A stretch of 6,244 nucleotides of DNA from Bacteroidota bacterium. GTDB taxonomy: Bacteria; Bacteroidota; Bacteroidia; AKYH767-A; JABDAW01. Positions 5,416 to 6,244 of the stretch are shown piece after piece. Within the stretch, counting starts at the first letter, position 1. The number at the start of each line of letters is the position of its first letter. The notes under the pieces are model-generated. The model searched no databases and was not told the origin of the DNA. It saw only the letters and a program-made list of their open reading frames with translations. The translations under genes were made by a program, and so were the position numbers. The stretch is taken from contig JAHEYM010000250.1 in NCBI GenBank assembly GCA_023251595.1, forward strand, positions 1 to 6,244. Direction: 5' to 3'.

Positions 5416-5534
5416 ATTATGCAAACCGTTACAGTGTATGGGCTGAACGGGTTTTTAGTGCAAGGTGGTATATCGTTACCAATAACAAGGGAACTATATA
5501 TCACCCTACACTAAACAAGTTATTCTTAGAATAA
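5379..5534 (+). CDS. -1-phase reading frame without start codon (frameshift product or decayed gene)
   Basis: This phase is open from 5334 to the TAA at 5532 but has no ATG, GTG or TTG. Its translation looks like real protein, with YSVWAERVFSARWYIVT followed by NNKGTIYHPTLNKLFLE, rich in aromatic residues. The NNKGTIY part recurs in the mini-ORF at 2101 with synonymous changes. A -1 slip of the overlapping upstream frame at A AAA AAG (5373-5379) would fuse the two into 79 residues (from ATG 5296) or 85 (from 5278). Alternatives are a truncated pseudogene that lost its start, or a true in-frame mini-gene MQTVTVYGLNGFLVQGG (5419-5514, 31 residues) in the other phase, which looks less protein-like. 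Listed from the slip site. Confidence 0.35.
   Translation, partial: GQAEKIQEKTGVNYANRYSVWAERVFSARWYIVTNNKGTIYHPTLNKLFLE
5481..5514 (+). repeat. Direct repeat, copy 2 (right side)
   Basis: Partner of 2107-2140, 28 of 34 identical positions. It lies inside the -1-phase frame that ends at 5534 and reads NNKGTIY in the same phase as copy 1. Confidence 0.6.
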
Positions 5535-5540
5535 TTTGTC
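5520..5540. terminator. Weak inverted repeat at a 3' end
   Basis: TTATTC (5520-5525) and GAATAA (5529-5534) pair around TTA and are followed by TTTGTC. The stem has only 6 AT-rich pairs, so termination between the convergent genes is possible but weak. Confidence 0.25.
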
Positions 5541-5573
5541 AAACCAGAAAACAATGCTTGGATGTATTTAGAA

Positions 5574-5765
5574 CTAAAGCCTAATGCCGCATTCCTTTAA
5601 ATACTTGACAAATTTATCCTCAATTGGCTTTAGATCAACCTCCATCCCTTCAAAATATTTCTTAGGTCTAAAAGACCGATACGCCTCTAATATTTGATCC
5701 GTTTCCTGTTGGGTTGTCTCAACTAACGACTTCGGATTTTGATTCGGCTTTATGTGGTTTCCCAT
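5574..5765 (-). CDS. Hypothetical protein, 63 residues
   Basis: Starts at ATG 5765 inside the 3' end of the preceding minus-strand gene, overlapping it by 47 bases in another phase, which suggests translational coupling. The N-terminal part is polar (NHIKPNQNPKSLVETTQQE), the middle helical (TDQILEAYRSFRPKKYFEG), and the end is KFVKYLKECGIRL. No signal peptide, membrane segment or known motif. I do not recognise a family. The close overlap suggests its product works with that of the upstream gene. Confidence 0.55.
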   Translation of the reverse strand: MGNHIKPNQNPKSLVETTQQETDQILEAYRSFRPKKYFEGMEVDLKPIEDKFVKYLKECGIRL

Positions 5766-6244
5766 TGGTTGGAGTATGTTTCTTTGATGGATAAAATGAT
5801 TGTATAATGTGTTTGGTTTCTTCCTCGCCTAAGTTTGAAACAACCCATCTCTTGAAAGGTTTTAATAGCTTAATTTTCTCTGGGTTTTTGGAAATATTTA
5901 AACCAAGTTCCAATGCTTCCTCAATATCTATAACGTGAGAATGAGATTTAGAGTTCTTTACTAAGCCTAATGCGGTCATAATAGCACCACGAGTTTTTTG
6001 AGAGTCATCTCCACATTTTTGCGATTTTTTTAGAAGCTTAAAGGCAAGCTGAATCGTATCGACTGCAAGATTATCAAATTCCTTATAGAGAATAGGATCA
6101 AAAGCACCCGACATCTGCTGAAAGGGACTTGGAAGCTCGTCTGGGTTTAGCTTTCCATATTTACTATGAAATTCACTAATAGCATCCTCGTACGTTGCAC
6201 ATGATATCGTGAAGTTCTTATATCTGATTTGTGGATCGATGGGT
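5719..6244 (-). CDS. Hypothetical protein, C-terminal 174 residues (5' end outside window)
   Basis: The frame stays open upstream of the ATG at 6114 to the window edge (visible upstream residues include RYKNFTISCATYEDAISEF and KLNPDELPSPFQQ), so the gene starts beyond 6244 and the internal Met is not the start. The visible part looks helical: DTIQLAFKLLKKSQKCG, TRGAIMTALGLVKNS, IEEALELGLNISKN and LKPFKRWVVSNLGEEETKHI, then a low-complexity basic tail (SKKHTPTNGKPHKAESKSE). No transmembrane segment and no motif I can assign to a family. It overlaps the downstream 63-residue gene by 47 bases, indicating one operon. The function is unknown. Confidence 0.7.
   Translation of the reverse strand, partial: PIDPQIRYKNFTISCATYEDAISEFHSKYGKLNPDELPSPFQQMSGAFDPILYKEFDNLAVDTIQLAFKLLKKSQKCGDDSQKTRGAIMTALGLVKNSKSHSHVIDIEEALELGLNISKNPEKIKLLKPFKRWVVSNLGEEETKHIIQSFYPSKKHTPTNGKPHKAESKSEVVS

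Noticed and set aside
5268..5504. Minus-strand frame of 78 codons opposite the lysine-rich mini-gene
   Set aside because: It would start opposite the -1-phase frame and read into the terminator tail; no promoter is visible. The Phe/Leu-rich translation is the expected shadow of A-rich coding DNA.

Overview
The window looks like a chromosomal segment from a member of the Bacteroidota. The evidence is the gene pair PorD-like (DUF4835) then recN at the left end, several promoters of the Bacteroidota type (TTTG or TTG, about 20 bases, then TAnnTTTG), few Shine-Dalgarno sites, and AT-rich DNA. No species can be named from this sequence.

Layout. Bases 1-2034 are core genome: the 3' end of a PorD/DUF4835 gene of the type IX secretion pathway, then a complete recN. 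Everything to the right of the recN stop looks accessory. Bases 2035-2700 hold three small unknown ORFs, two of them convergent and overlapping. Bases 2765-3950 hold, on the minus strand, an IS1595/ISXO2-type transposase and a 54-residue helix-turn-helix protein. Both genes are preceded by copies of the same 24-base repeat. No terminal inverted repeats could be found for the IS.

Bases 4050-5270 form what looks like a self-contained plus-strand cassette. It has a near-ideal Bacteroidota promoter, a purine-rich non-coding leader of about 220 bases, a perfect 13-bp hairpin just before the start codon, and a 266-residue gene recognised as a stand-alone DUF3825 protein. Directly after its stop lies a short locus that reads as an independently transcribed structured small RNA: a TAnnTTTG box, long 5'/3' pairing, internal stems and a Rho-independent terminator. 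This protein plus RNA pairing is the most interesting item in the window and is, to my knowledge, not a described system.

Bases 5278-5534 hold a lysine-rich mini-gene overlapped by a start-less reading frame in the -1 phase, with a classical A AAA AAG slippery heptamer where the two overlap. Its last part shares a 28/34-base match with the mini-ORF just after recN, so two related sequences bracket most of the accessory region. The right end has two overlapping minus-strand hypothetical genes, one running off the window.

Functionally, recN (recombinational repair) and porD (secretion) are housekeeping. The rest is consistent with a hot spot next to recN that has taken up an IS, small regulators and an RNA-associated cassette. 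The functional link between DUF3825 and the RNA is inference from position and architecture.
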